Source of the DNA: Arachnopeziza araneosa
Lineage: Eukaryota > Ascomycota > Leotiomycetes > Helotiales > Arachnopezizaceae
DNA length: 64,000 nt
Direction: 5' to 3'
Assembly: GCA_003988855.1 (NCBI GenBank)
Contig: QYAI01000017.1
Span: 124,001-188,000 of the forward strand
This document shows positions 1-11,583 of the stretch, in pieces (position 1 is the stretch's first letter; every line of letters starts with the position of its first letter). The translations under genes were made by a program, and so were the position numbers. The notes beneath the pieces were generated by a model. It ran no database searches, was not told where the DNA came from, and saw nothing but the letters and a program-made list of their open reading frames with translations.

Positions 1-1136
1 GGAAAGGACAATAAGCCTATCTTAGTGGAAAAGGAAAAGGGCATTACTCTGAGAATGCTACTGACACATACCGGTTCGTCATCCTAACCAATCTTCTTCC
101 ATCGCTAAACGAAGCAGCTGGATTTGGCTACACCTTCTTCAATCCCGAAGTCCGCAAATTTGGCTTCCCAGAAGGCATCGACGAGTTTTCTGGTCGAATT
201 GAAGACATAAAGCACCCATTGCTTTTCCAACCAGGCGAAAAGTTCAACTACGGGACCAATATTGACTGGGCTGGTGTCCTTGTGGAGAGAGCAAGTGGAT
301 TGTCTCTTCATGATTACTGCACGAGGAATATCTTCCAACCTCTTGGAATTAAGAATATATCTTTCTTTCCAACACAAGAGATGAAAGATCAATTGGCAAC
401 TATGCACCAGCGATATCCAGATGGTCACCTTGCTGCGCGAGAGCACCTCTTGAGGGCGCCACTTTATGCAAATACACCTGAACAACAAAAGGAAATCTTC
501 AATTCCGCTGGAGCAGGGTGTTTCGCCCAACCGAAAGAATATGTGAAAATTATTGCCACGCTTTTAAACAACGGAACCTCTCCCACCACCAAGGCACAAA
601 TATTGAAACCGGAGACTGTAGAGCAAGTCACCCTATACTATCTTCATAAATGCTCATGATTTCTGCAGGCAAATGTTCACCAACTCGATACCCTCAATGC
701 CCAATTTCGGACGCGAACTCATTGAGGCAGCAATACCAGAACTCACCAACCCACTTCCGGAACTCTATCCTCAACCACATGACCAAGAGCAAGGCTGGGG
801 TTTGACTTTCATGCTCACTATTCATCCTGGAGCGACAGGCAGAGGCAAGAATACCGCTTGGTGGGCCGGCTTGCCGAATTTGTTTTGGTGGTGTGATAGA
901 GAGAAGGGGGTTGGTGGGATGGTTGCGAGTCAAATTGTACCCTTCGCTGATGCACAAGTTATGGGCTTGGTGAGTTCTTTCTTCTACTATCGTTTGTTGT
1001 TAAGGAGAGCGATGAGTCTGACGCTAAGGTTACCTTGTGACTTTTTCAAAGTTTAATGTAAATTAAACATCGATTGGTAGTTACTAACTCTTCGCTGTAG
1101 TGGGCTCAGATTGAATCCGGGATTTATCAGGGCTAA
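1..1136 (+). CDS. LovD-like beta-lactamase/transesterase family protein (5' partial)
   Basis: The 3' part of a serine-hydrolase gene of the beta-lactamase fold, close to fungal 1,4-butanediol diacrylate esterase/LovD proteins. Exons 1-73, 118-622, 669-969 and 1101-1136 join in frame into 304 residues; the gene enters the window already open, so the N-terminus and the SxxK nucleophile box lie outside. Seen: the LRMLLTHTAG strand typical of the family, PGEKFNYGTNIDWAG with the catalytic-type Tyr, GWGLTF, and the late WWAGLPNLFWW segment followed by the FADAQVM tail. The intron at 623-668 begins GCAAGT, a GC-AG intron; using a GT donor instead breaks the frame. Known: such enzymes hydrolyse esters or transfer acyl groups. 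The substrate cannot be told. The next gene is a LaeA-like methyltransferase on the other strand, with no biosynthetic synthase nearby. Confidence 0.88.
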
Positions 1137-2678
1137 GAGTATTAAGGTGTATAACTTTAAGATTGTACTAAGGTAACGTAGGGTTTCGGACATGGCGGTG
1201 GATTGTGCATATCACCACTGGGTTTTGTAGTGAAGTCTTTTTTTTGAAGATTGTTGTTCCTCTAGTTAGTGATTTTGCATATCAAATGAATTACGAAGAG
1301 AAAGAGGTCATCTGTAAGACTTGACTAAGAAGTAGAGTATTAATCATCCAGCCGGAAGCTTGACACCCTCATAACCGGCCATATTATCGCAGGGTATCGC
1401 AGAGTATCTAAAAACTCCAGGATATATTTGAGTTCAAAATTTTAAGCGAAGAGAAGCGTGTTGAAGCCGAGAACTGTCTTCGTTATGTACCTATCTTTAC
1501 ATCTGAAGAGATAAACAAAGAGCCAAGCCATTCCACCGCACAAAAATTCAAAACGCGATTCTAGGATTTCAAAATCTAGTTTCTGGTTTCGACATGAATA
1601 TAACGAAGAGATTCTAAGATTCCTCGGACCCCAGTTCTGGTTTGGGTATGTTGTGCATGCACTCATATTTCACAAGGCGCTCCCCGGGAGCTGCTCAAGC
1701 CCAAGGAATCTGATACCAAAAATTACCTTCCCCACCAATTGGAACTACGCCATTTCCATGAACAGAGTCTCTGATTCGTGCTATTAAAACCTGCTTCTGC
1801 TGCTCAATGATTTTGGGCCAGCAAAGATCTATTCTTACACGATTGAGACAGCTGGCTTTATGTTGAGCCTGTCAAGGAGGGGATACAAAGCCTGAAGGTA
1901 TCATTTTCGGCGTTTACCCAATGTCTTTATATTCTTGGTTCCAGTGATACTAGATATGAGCATCATGATGCTTGAAAGCAGCGGTCTCGAGTTGATGACC
2001 ATAGTCCGCAAGTTTTCAGTCATGACCCTTCTTCACGGTCAGAAACTTTCCCACCCAACACCATCCTTGATAACACGTGCAAAAATCTTGCCAAAACTTG
2101 CGGCTCATTCTCTTTCGTTGGCCTAGGCCTCGATACGAAACTTGCTTGAATCAAAAGCAATTCGAATTCGGTGACGCCATTATTGAGTAAAATTATAGGG
2201 ATGATAATATCAATTATCTTGACAGAGTTGGTGAAGCTTTTGGAGATATTAATGATCGCAATTATCAACACCTTTCTCTACGCACTGCTTCCTTTACGTT
2301 GATGTGCTGGTAAATTCATTTAAAGGCCTGCCCTCAACTTAGAAAGACATTGTTGCAAGGAGAAACGCAAAATATTGGACGTCTCAAAGAGAAAGGGTTG
2401 AGACGCAACTGCCACAACGTCGTCCCCCGCCCAACTTGAAGAACGGGAGAAATGACTGTATGAAAGAAACAAGAAGGACTCTTGGCGGGAAGAAAAAGGC
2501 TCCTGGTGGTAGAGTAGCATGTCCAATTTGACTGCCTAGGAAAAGCTAGGAGCATGTATAGGTGATTCATTTGAAGATTTCGCGATACATGAATTTATCT
2601 CATCAAACAACTCAAAAAGTCACATCCCGAAGATTACTGTTAGAACATCTAACAGCCGTTTCCATTATTTACCTAATT
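1137..2678. other. Intergenic, AT-rich, no gene seen
   Basis: Lies between the convergent 3' ends of the esterase and methyltransferase genes. Only short, stop-limited frames are present and none resembles a known family. No tandem repeat or terminal inverted repeat was noticed. Confidence 0.5.
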
Positions 2679-3819
2679 TTATGCTGGCTTCTGCCCATAA
2701 ACGAAATATCTAACGAGTCAAGTCAGAAACATAGAGAAAAATATGGTAGAGTTCTTACACAAGCCAATACGCTTGAATACTTGGATTGCTCAAGTCTTTT
2801 CCGACATCAGCCAAAAGTTCCTCTATTTCCGCTCCACTCATTCCCAAGTAACGTGTGAGAAGTGCCACACTCATGCCCGTAATACCCTGTCTCATATTTT
2901 GCAAATTCCAGATTCCTATCAGGATCAGCTCGTCTTTTGAATGAGACTAATAACACGATTACATACCCAACGTTCTAAGATGCCTCTCCTTTGGCCATCC
3001 ATTTTGTGGCCAAATATACTGCTTTTCTACAACATCCTGAAAGCCGGCTTCTTTGAGTCGTTTTTGGTGGAGTTTGGCACTATCAATTGGCTTTCCGGCT
3101 CTTTTACTAGCCTCAAGCATTAATGAAGACCACTTTTTCATAGAAGGAGCAGGTTGTGACTCCTCAGTCAACTTGTGCGGAAACAAAATGTCCACCACCT
3201 CCAAGGCACCGCCCGGTTTGATGTTTCTAAGATTATTAAGTTATTTTTTCTTTTAGAAAATAGAATCATGCGAGGACTAACTCAAAACTTTGTTGGAGTA
3301 AGTATTTCCAATCCGAAATAGCAAAAATAAGCGTACGACAATGAATAAGGTCGAATTTATCTCTAAATTCCCACTGGATAGTTAAGTCAGCTCATGCGGT
3401 TACAGTATAGGATTTAGGCTTACTGCATCTTCTGCATCATCGAGCAGAAAAGTAGCGTTAGGTGGAACCATTGAGGGCTGAATAGGGCTGAGATCCGTCC
3501 CTATAACTGAAGCTTCATGGTGATTGTCCGCAAACTCAATCGCCCAGATTCCTGTCCCAGTACCAATATCAAGTACAAAATGAACATGTCCCCTTTTCAG
3601 AGGGCACAGAGCTAGCTTGCCACCAAGCGTCAATTTAAAGAGATGATGCTGAAGATCAAGGCGATCTTGTTCTCTCTCATCGTTTGGTAATGGGTAGTTC
3701 CCGGGCTTGAACTTATGGTACGGTCCCCCATTTTCCCAAATATCTTGATCAGAAGATAATGACATGGTGCTCATAGCATCGCTATCATTATTATCGATTC
3801 CGGAGTCGGAATCCACCAT
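2679..3819 (-). CDS. LaeA-like SAM-dependent methyltransferase
   Basis: Class I methyltransferase of the fungal LaeA/TAM-like group. Five exons on the minus strand: 3819-3424, 3373-3282, 3226-2967, 2915-2759, 2709-2679, total 936 nt, 311 aa. The four introns are 49-55 nt. The start at 3819 gives the usual acidic, Ser-rich lead before the fold; a longer frame reaches 3954 but its extra residues look non-coding. Motif I DIGTGTGIWAIEF is at residues 84-96, the acidic loop GTDLSPIQP at 107-115, then the family block FDLIHCRTL and the post-motif IKPGGALEVVD. The C-terminal exon ends AYWLVYFVYGQKPA, as family members do. Family role: many are of unknown substrate; LaeA itself is a nuclear regulator of secondary metabolism, but this many-membered group should not be read as LaeA. 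Probably cytosolic or nuclear. Confidence 0.9.
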
Positions 3820-6647
3820 CTTCGCTAGTTTGCAGGGAACTAGTCGAAGAGAGATGCGATCCAAAGAATGATATTCATTCTGCCGCGCCTTATAAACTCG
3901 CCGAGGGGTGTGAATGCAAGCCCAGCCGCACGGCACGCCCCTCCCAACCCTCAATTTCCCGATACGGTTCGTTCTCTACCTGCCACACTATCTTGCTTCA
4001 TACTGTAGTGCAAACCTGGCAAAACGTCAGACTGAAATATTGTGACAAGTGAAGATGAACACGGGACGCTGTTCGTTGAAAAATTCGGGCTCTCTACATG
4101 ATTTGATGGCCAATTATTGGCCATTCAATTCCAGGTTCGTTGTTTCTCGAGCAGAATGCGGGTAAGATCACACCACAAATACATTGGGCCAAATTGTGGC
4201 GCTGGAAGAAATGATCTAGACAATCTGATGGCAAGTTCTGCTCAAGGTGAGTTATCACATACATAAGCAATGCTGCCGAGAAGAGGCACGCCGGGACACG
4301 ACTACTTGCCATATCCAAATCTGCTCTGAATCAACGACTTCTATAACGTCTCGTGAGGACGGCCACTAGTCCCGAAGAGGCTCTGTATTTTACCCAGTGA
4401 GTTGCACTCCAATTTTTCACTCCTAATCTTGGAAGGCTTTTTGAGAGAGCTCACGAAGGTTTCATATTGACGGAAAGAACTCGGGGAATTTTGTATTGAG
4501 TGTTATTGCTTATCTATATGAGATCACAGACGCAGGTACAAAGTTGTGCATGTCTTGATGAAGTTATGTCTTTCTTGATAGGGAAATCAACCTGATAGGC
4601 AACATTTGTGTTTCTCTTGATTAAATTTTGTACCACATGAAAACCGGAGAGACTACCTCCGACGTAAGACATCGGAATCTATCAAAAGGTTGGCGACAAT
4701 AAAGATGCGAAAGTAAAATGCGACACAACTAAAATAAATATCTCAATAGGGCAGACTGTGCACATCCTGCTTGAAAGGAGCGGGATCACATGCCGGATGG
4801 ACCAAGCGGCACGGCTTCACCCGATTGACGAGCCCGCAGACGCCAGGCGTTGATATGAAATCGGCAGATGGGGAATGGTCATTTGGTGGTTCAGAGAGGA
4901 GCCTCTAATGCTCGACATTGACATGGAAACTGCTAAATTAGGGATGGCTGAAAGCCCGCATACGTAGGCATTTCCGTGAAAACGCTTGATTAGCTGTGGA
5001 CGAACGCTTTTCGTCTGCGGCGTCTTGCGGGAATAAAATGTACTCGTAGCGAGCGCCACTCGACCGCGCATTTGTGTGGTGAGCCGTCCTTAGTTGATGG
5101 CATTTTTTTTTACTTTTCCCTCGCTATATCGAGACGTTGGGTTTGAACTTCTACAGCATGCAGAGAGCTCGGAAGCGTGCTCCCAGCCGCCCAACGCAGC
5201 CTTATGGCGCCGAGTCTACTACAGTGATGAGTTTTAGAGTTTATAGCGTCGTATTTATGCCCGGATATCACACAAGTGGAGTGATGTTCTCGATTGGACT
5301 GTCATTCATGGCGGAAAAATCGGCAGGTAGGCTGCGGGATGAGGGCGTGGTGGGCAGAGACATTCCTTTGCCTCCTGCGGCTCGGCAACAGAAAATGCTT
5401 CTTTAGAAGAAGAAGATTGATGAACTGAACGGTAGTTTGCATCCGTCTTAACTTTTGACGTACAAAGGCTGTTTTCATACCGAATTATATCGAAAATGCA
5501 CAGTATTGTTTGAGTTACTATCATATCTCAGATATGCTGCTCGTATTACAGACGTACTGTTGAGCTTCTGAATCTCGGCTTTAGAAGTGCTCTTGCACGA
5601 TCATGAGGATTGGCTGCAGCAGGTAAACTTCGGCACTCAACGACCACACTCTTCACGCTAACATTATACCAAGTTCGCTCTAGGAGTCGATGATGAGAAG
5701 AATAGTATGTGTCGTGTTGATACGCTGCTCAAAAACAGCCTTCGAGGACTTCGCGCCGCAAATTTGTTAACCAACATTTTTGATAGAGAGATTTGGGACT
5801 ATCTAAAGACGATAACGAAATTAGTCTGTCTACTCTCAAACGTCTCTGTTAGTGGAAAGAGTGGACGGTGAGGCATTACGGGGATTGGTGTACCGGCAAG
5901 GAAAGAATGAAGCAAGTCGGGACATTGCTAGGAAATATTTAAAGGAGGTTTAAGTGGGTATTAACAATAGCACAGAAGAATTAAGAATTTCTATGTCCCG
6001 TTATGTTAAAAGAAAGATGAAATGTATTTTATCAGCGGAATATTATTTAAAACTTTAAAACTGCTAAGTTCTAGATAGGTAACTACTCAATCTTCTCCTA
6101 TCACTAGCAATAGTTTGATTAGCCAAAAAGAGCGTAATTTGGCTTGAGACTCTCACAGCGACTGCTAACTCAGATCAATTTGGCTGAACTTAAAGCGTGA
6201 CCGGAGACCACTCACTAGCTTGTAAGCAGCCTCCCGATTGCTTCCTTTTTCCTGTCGGTTGAGGGACATGGAAGATGCCCAAGCCCCAAGCCCCAAGCGC
6301 CTCCTCTTTCCCTTCCCCAAATAATTCCTTTTTCTAACGGCTGAAGCACACGCGACTGCATAATTTACCCGAAAGGCTCCTGTTTTCGAAAACCTTTTGT
6401 GGTTTTTCAGCTTGCAAGCAACGGAGCCACGCGGAAGACGATCCTCGTCTCAGAACCCTGCGAGTCTAAACAACCCGAGGTTACAAAACCACCCACAAAT
6501 ACAGAGGACTGGGCGAGCCAGATTCTCCGCTGTGGCTTTTATGATTTTGCGTGGTATTCCAAATAAAAGTCCACTCTAATATTTCGTACGTCTGATTTCT
6601 CCCTCAGTAGCTCCCTCCCTAAACTCAAAATTTCTTTCGGATCAACC
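3820..6647. other. Intergenic region, nothing identifiable
   Basis: About 2.8 kb between the divergent methyltransferase and rhodopsin-like genes, presumably holding both promoters. Frames at 4817-5071 (minus) and 5137-5406 (plus) are open but show no family resemblance and no splice continuity. AT-rich stretches occur around 5.9-6.1 kb. Confidence 0.45.
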
Positions 6648-7772
6648 ATGTCCTTGACCCCACCGATCTCTGAGAGTAAAACTGAACTTATCAGTGCTGT
6701 TTTGTTGCTGATATTCATTTTGAGTACATTTTCTGTTGGCCTCCGTTTTTTCTTCAGATGGAGATCAAGCACAGGGCTTATAGCCGCCGACTGGCTAATA
6801 CTTTGTTCTTGGGTACGTCGTAAAATCTCTCCTAGAGCAATGCTTAGTTTCTTGATAGATGCTAGCTTCTAGTCTTTTATGGCTTGCTTTCACATGTATG
6901 TGTATCCCTTTAGTTGTGATTCTACTAAAGCATCCCAAGCCGCACACGCAAATGAAATTGGTCATCACGTCGAGTCTAATGGGCCGAGCACCCAGATCAA
7001 GTTTCTGAAGAAGTTATATTTTGGCAAATTGGTTTCTGTCTTGGCAACCATGTGTACTCAGGTGTCAATATTCTGTGTTTACTGGCGAGCCTTCGGTTAC
7101 ATAATGACGGTACGTTTACTAGTCATGGGAGCTATTGTTATACTGGGTGGTTGTTCCTTTGTGAGTGCAGACCGTCGGAATGCTTTGTAGCAGACAGCCT
7201 AATCAGTCTCTCAGTTGATTACCTCCGTCTTTCAGTGCAATCCTATTGACAAATTTTGGGATACCGCCAGGGAAGGTACCTGCAGCACATACATCCTCTC
7301 TCTTAGCAATGCTGCTTTCAATACTCTCACCTACAGCTGCGTTGGTTTTCTGCCTTTGGATGTCATCTGGAAGATACAAATGGAGTGGTCGCAGAGGGTT
7401 GAACTGACAATCTTCTGGGTTCTGTGTGGACTGAGTATTGTCAGCACATGCGCATGGCAAATTTCCAGCTTCGTTCAACTGGATCTCATCTCTAGTGATG
7501 CTACTTGGAAAAGAGTTATCCCTACCCTATCTTCAATTGTGGAATTGCATGTCGGCATCCTCTCTGCATGTGTACCATTTCTTCGCGCGCCCTTCAAAAA
7601 CTACTTCTGCCCGTCACCAAAGCGCGAATGGAGCTTCTATGAAGTTGGTGATAATGGAAGTTTGAGGGAACTTACAAATAAAGAAAGCAGCAAGACATGG
7701 ACTGAGAGGGTTGAGGCGATTGACAAAAGAACAATGAAGGAGATTCAAGGGATAGTTGTCGCTAAGGCATAG
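6648..7772 (+). CDS. Fungal rhodopsin-domain (PTH11-like) seven-helix membrane protein
   Basis: Integral membrane protein of the large fungal family related to PTH11-type receptors (no CFEM domain here). Exons 6648-6812, 6859-6895, 6940-7160 and 7215-7772 give 981 nt and 326 aa; introns are 46, 44 and 54 nt. The ATG at 6648 follows an in-frame stop and begins a short extracellular lead before helix 1. Seen: helix 1 then AADWLILCSW (the family DDWL/ADWL mark after it), EIGHHVE at the GxGxH position, YFGKLVSVLATM and SIFCVYWRAF in helix 3, and the FQCNPIDKFWD block before helix 5. The tail is about 60 residues and polar. Family members are candidate surface sensors; ligand and signalling are not known. 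The 37-nt second exon is unusually small and is the least certain part. Confidence 0.85.
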
Positions 7773-8704
7773 ATTATGAGAGGCAAGGCGATGGGTTAAA
7801 AAAATGGGCGTATTAATTGACCTAGCTTTGTGAAACTAAATAAAAAAATGTTCCATACAATGCCTGAATCATGAAGCACACTAACTGTTTGCCTTAAGCC
7901 TCGACATAACCATCATTCTTGAAGGCTACACGCTAGAACTTGTTTTGATTCCGTTTAAGTTTTCACACCTTTCGATCGCTGCGGAGTAGATTTGTTAGGT
8001 TTTTCCACTCTAGTTGTCAAATCATCTATGAGTTCGTGTCGGTTTATATCAGCGGCTTCAATCTGGTCTATAGTTTCCAAGAATTTTTTGGCTATACTAC
8101 TACTCGGATTGTTTATCGCTGTTGCCGCTGCAAGGCCGTCTTACTCGACTATTAATCGACTTAATTTAGTAGACGAGATGTTTCCCGGGTGTTAGGCTGC
8201 TGAGTCTTCTGCTTCTGTTTAGTGTTAGGATGCGATAATGCCACTTTTGTCGAATGAATATCCTCAGAGGCGTTGGCTTGGTTGTTTGCTCAAGAGAGGC
8301 TTTGTAAGGCTTGGATTACATTTACATGTCCTGAAGTCTTTCCTGTTGCCTTTAAGTTTCTGTATATTACCTGCCGAGTTTGAATCGCCACCTGAGGTTC
8401 TAGATAGTGACGCCTAAACACTATAGACGTGCGCTGTGTTCTTATCATTCTAACCTAGTATTGCTGCTTCAGGTGCGCTCCCTCATTAAGTTTAGCACTC
8501 CCGCTTCAAATAACTTATGGTGCTTCGCTAAGCTAAGCGGAATTCCGTCGCTCGAGCTTAACGGCCCCACACTGATATCTCCTCGTAGCCTAGAGCAGTA
8601 ACTCGTTCAGCATTTTACGAGACAAAACTAACTAGCTCCGGATCCTCCTTGAAGTTTTGTCGTGACACTTTATACCATATCATGATGCCGCCCTGGCCCT
8701 ACTC
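7773..8704. other. Degenerate AT-rich DNA with a possible coding relic on the minus strand
   Basis: No intact gene. On the minus strand around 8.2-7.95 kb an almost continuous frame with several stops reads as a hydrophilic, charged helix (for example AKKFLETIDQIEAADI), like the tail of a decayed transposase or nuclear protein. I cannot name it. The plus strand has only short frames. It abuts the HET pseudogene and looks like part of the same decayed block. Confidence 0.3.
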
Positions 8705-10403
8705 ATGAACATGATGGACGACTCCAGCGACCCCGCCAAGTCTCACAATCTGGCTTCCCTCTGTTCAAACTGTTTCCAAATCTTCCAAGGAGACCATAGC
8801 TATGGCATAACATCAGTTCTCATGGCCTCCCCTGCTGCTAGTTTACTAAAGCCGCAAAGCTGTCGTATTTGTTCGCTTAATGGAAATTGGAGGAACAGAC
8901 AGTAAGACTGTACATCTTCGAAGTAGAGAAGAGGTATCTCCTAAACCTTATTTTACTTTAAGCCATTGCTGGGGCGATACGAAGCCAATCTTACTCACAA
9001 CAGAGAATGAAGTATCTTTGAGATCAGGGATTTCCATTGACAATCTGCCTCAGACATTTCGAGACGCGATTTATGTTACGGACCAGTTTTCTATATCATA
9101 TATTTGGATCGATTCGCATTGCATCTTTCAAGATAATTTAAGAGATTGGGGTAAAGAAGCTGCGGCGATGTGCGATGTATACTCTAATGCTCTTTGTAAT
9201 ATAGTTGCAACTGGGGCTTCTGATGGGTCGGTTGGTTTGTTCTTTGGGCGAAATCCTACCACCGAATGCCCATTCTGGGTGAAGACAAGTTGGGTTCTCA
9301 AACATCCTCGTCCTGATGAATTTTCCTACCCTGCCGGAGTATATCAGCTCTTCCCGTGTGATCAATGGGCCGAAAACTTGGAGCAAGGTCTATTAAATAC
9401 TAGAGCTTGGGTTATGCAAGAACGATTTCTCTCGACAAGAGTAATGCATTTCACTACTTCTCAAGTGTTTTGGGGGTGCTTAGAGAACACATCCGGAGAA
9501 ATCTTCAACAACTGCATTCCTGAAGTAGCTCGTCCAATCTGGTTTTTGGATAACCAGCAAATGAAGCGAATTTTCTTTCAGATTCACAGAGACGATAAAT
9601 GGGAACAACGACTGTATACTGCGTGGCAAGTTTTCATTAAAGCTTATTCTAGGTGTGGGTTATCTAAAGAGAGTGATAAGCTTGTCGCGCTTCACGGTGT
9701 TGGAGAATTATTGTCCAAGAGCACTGGGAAGAAACTCGTTAGTGGGTTGTGGTATGATCGTCTAATTCAGGAGTTATGTTGGACTCGCTACTCACGCACA
9801 CGTCCAAGCAAGTTTGAATCTGCCCTTTTCCATCCAAAAGAATGGCGTGCTCCGACTTGAAGCTGGGCAGGTGCGAATGTAGAGATACATCCCAGTAGCA
9901 TGCGCCATCATCTCACCTGCTCAAATCTTGAGAGAAAGGCCACTGTTGAGGCGATCGACGTCGACGCATTTGACTCAGGCCATCTCAAGCATGCAACTCT
10001 AAAAATACGAGGGAAACTTTTACACGCGACTTTCATTATCCGAAGACCTCCGTGCAGTCTGGGATATGCTACTGAAATGATCTGTGAAAGTTCAAGTATC
10101 ACTGGAGAGTTTCATAACGACCTAACTTTCAGTCTTACTCTAGATGATCCAAAGAACAAGCTTCATTACCGAGAAGATTTAGTCTGTCTCGGGATGTTTG
10201 CGTGCAATTGTTCACTGTTCAAACCCATATCTCATCCTGAAAGCGAAAGGCCACTTAGATATCTTGAGGCCCTTGATTTGAGATCCTGTGGAGTTGGAAA
10301 TGATCGATATGAGCGAGTTGAAGTTCTCCTTATTCCTGAATTAGCCTCTGATTTCTATATTGCGAACGAGACGGATGTGGAGCATAGTCTTATAATCACA
10401 TAG
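8705..10403 (+). pseudogene. HET-domain (heterokaryon incompatibility) gene, broken
   Basis: Remains of a HET gene. The N-terminal piece (8705-8900) has the usual zinc-ribbon-like CSNC...CRIC pattern and then runs out of frame. The HET core starts at about 8880 in another frame: YFTLSHCWG, LPQTFRDAI, YIWIDSHCIFQD (consensus SLCI here SHCI), YSNALCNIVATGASD, then RAWVMQERFLSTRVMHF. Roughly 100 residues usually lie between the cysteine block and YFTLSHCWG, so a deletion at about 8880 fits. At 9858-9860 a TGA sits where the family motif SWSWA has Trp, and the same frame stays open for 181 more codons to 10403. HET proteins trigger cell death on non-self fusion; with a frameshift, probable deletion and nonsense codon this copy should be inactive, unless the TGA alone only truncates it. 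Confidence 0.85.
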
Positions 10404-10490
10404 TAAACATTTATTCGTAAACGGGCTTATGTAGTCAAGTGAGATATCCATGAAAAGAATACGCATTTAATTACCTATTATGTTGCATCC

Positions 10491-10500
10491 GTTAGCGGGG
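10491..10500 (+). repeat. Candidate 5' terminal inverted repeat of the pogo relic (weak)
   Basis: The stretch from about 10493 (AGCGGGGCG) resembles the reverse complement of 11654-11662 (AGCGAGCCG), 7 of 9 bases. The two flank the transposase relic at distances plausible for Fot1-like elements. Too short to be sure. Confidence 0.2.
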
Positions 10501-10608
10501 CGGAGGTCGCAGAAAACAGCACCTGAACCAAACATTTAGCTGTATTCTATAAATGCCTTTAGATATTCGGTCGGAAATAACCTGGCTGGTACTGCAACAA
10601 CAACATTA

Positions 10609-11583
10609 ATGACTAATTCTAGTAACGCGATTTCTCATTCAATTTCAATGGAAATATACACCCAAGAAGCGCGAATTATTCTAGCAATAGAGGCTATTCA
10701 AACGTCCAAAAATCTCAGCATTCCAGTTGCTGCAAAGCTTTATCAAATTCCAAGATCGACATTAAGAGACAGAATATCCGGAGCAACCTCTCGCGCTGAA
10801 AGCAGGCCAACGAATACTAATTTGACGTCTATCGAAGAGAAAGTGCTTATTCAATATATACTCGACCTAGATTCTAGAGGGTTTGCGCCTCGACTAGCTA
10901 GTGTGGAAGATATGGCTAATCTTCTTCTAAAATCGCGAGGGAGGAAACACGTCGGCAAGCTCTGGGCGCATCGATTCGTACAACGGCAACCAGTCTTAAA
11001 GACGCGTTTTAATCGCAAGCTAGCTTAGTACCCTTCAATCCAGAAGCTGCACTTTCTAAGCTCGACGTTCGATTACAGACCCGATTCTCTCAACCTCCTC
11101 TCTTCTCGAAGCCGACCCTTGAGTTTCTCAAACGCCTCACAACCTTACAACCTTACCGACGCTCTTTCGCAGACGACTCTAGTAAAGAATCGTATTGCTA
11201 GACACGAAGAAAGCTCACTAACTCCGATTTTCGAAACAATAACAGCGCTAGCGAAGAGTACAGAGCTTTTGGCTTATCAACTTACTCTTGTGACTGCCGA
11301 GAACCGTACACTTCGAGAGGCTAATCAAGCACTTAGCTGACGCCATCGAGCTAAAAAGACTCGTGTTCGTCAAGGAGGTATACTTACTGTCGAAGATGCA
11401 CAAGATATTCTAGCACGAAAGGAGGCTAAGGAGTAGGTAAAGCGCGACAAGCGCTCGGAGAGAAGTACTCAAAACGAAAGGCAATTGCTTGAACGGCGCT
11501 GTAGAACTTGTGGAAATGCAGGTCATAATGCGCGCACTTGTAAAGAGGCTATAATTATACTTGGTTCTCCAGATTTAAGCTAG
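10609..11583 (+). pseudogene. pogo/Fot1-like DDE transposon relic lacking the catalytic domain
   Basis: An internally deleted Tc1-mariner superfamily element of the fungal pogo/Fot1 type. 10609-11025 encodes the N-terminal part: a psq-type helix-turn-helix (AAKLYQIPRSTLRDRISG) and the CENP-B-type HTH region (LDSRGFAPRLASVEDMANLL, then VGKLWAHRFVQRQP). At about 11010-11020 it jumps straight to the post-catalytic segment, LVPFNPEAALSKLDVRLQT, in a different frame. The end (11119-11583) has the coiled linker (ENRTLREANQAL), KKTRVRQGG and a zinc knuckle CRTCGNAGHNARTC, interrupted by TGA and TAG codons. The whole DDE domain, usually a few hundred residues, is missing, so it cannot transpose itself. 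C-to-T type nonsense changes fit RIP or plain decay. Confidence 0.85.

Noticed and set aside
2755..2757. Stop of the methyltransferase gene after AYWLV
   Set aside because: Splicing a 49-nt intron here restores the family end (VYFVYGQKP) and keeps the frame.
1..7772. Secondary-metabolite cluster (LovD-like, LaeA-like methyltransferase, receptor-like protein)
   Set aside because: No synthase, transporter or cluster regulator in the window; the three genes are separated by long AT-rich gaps.
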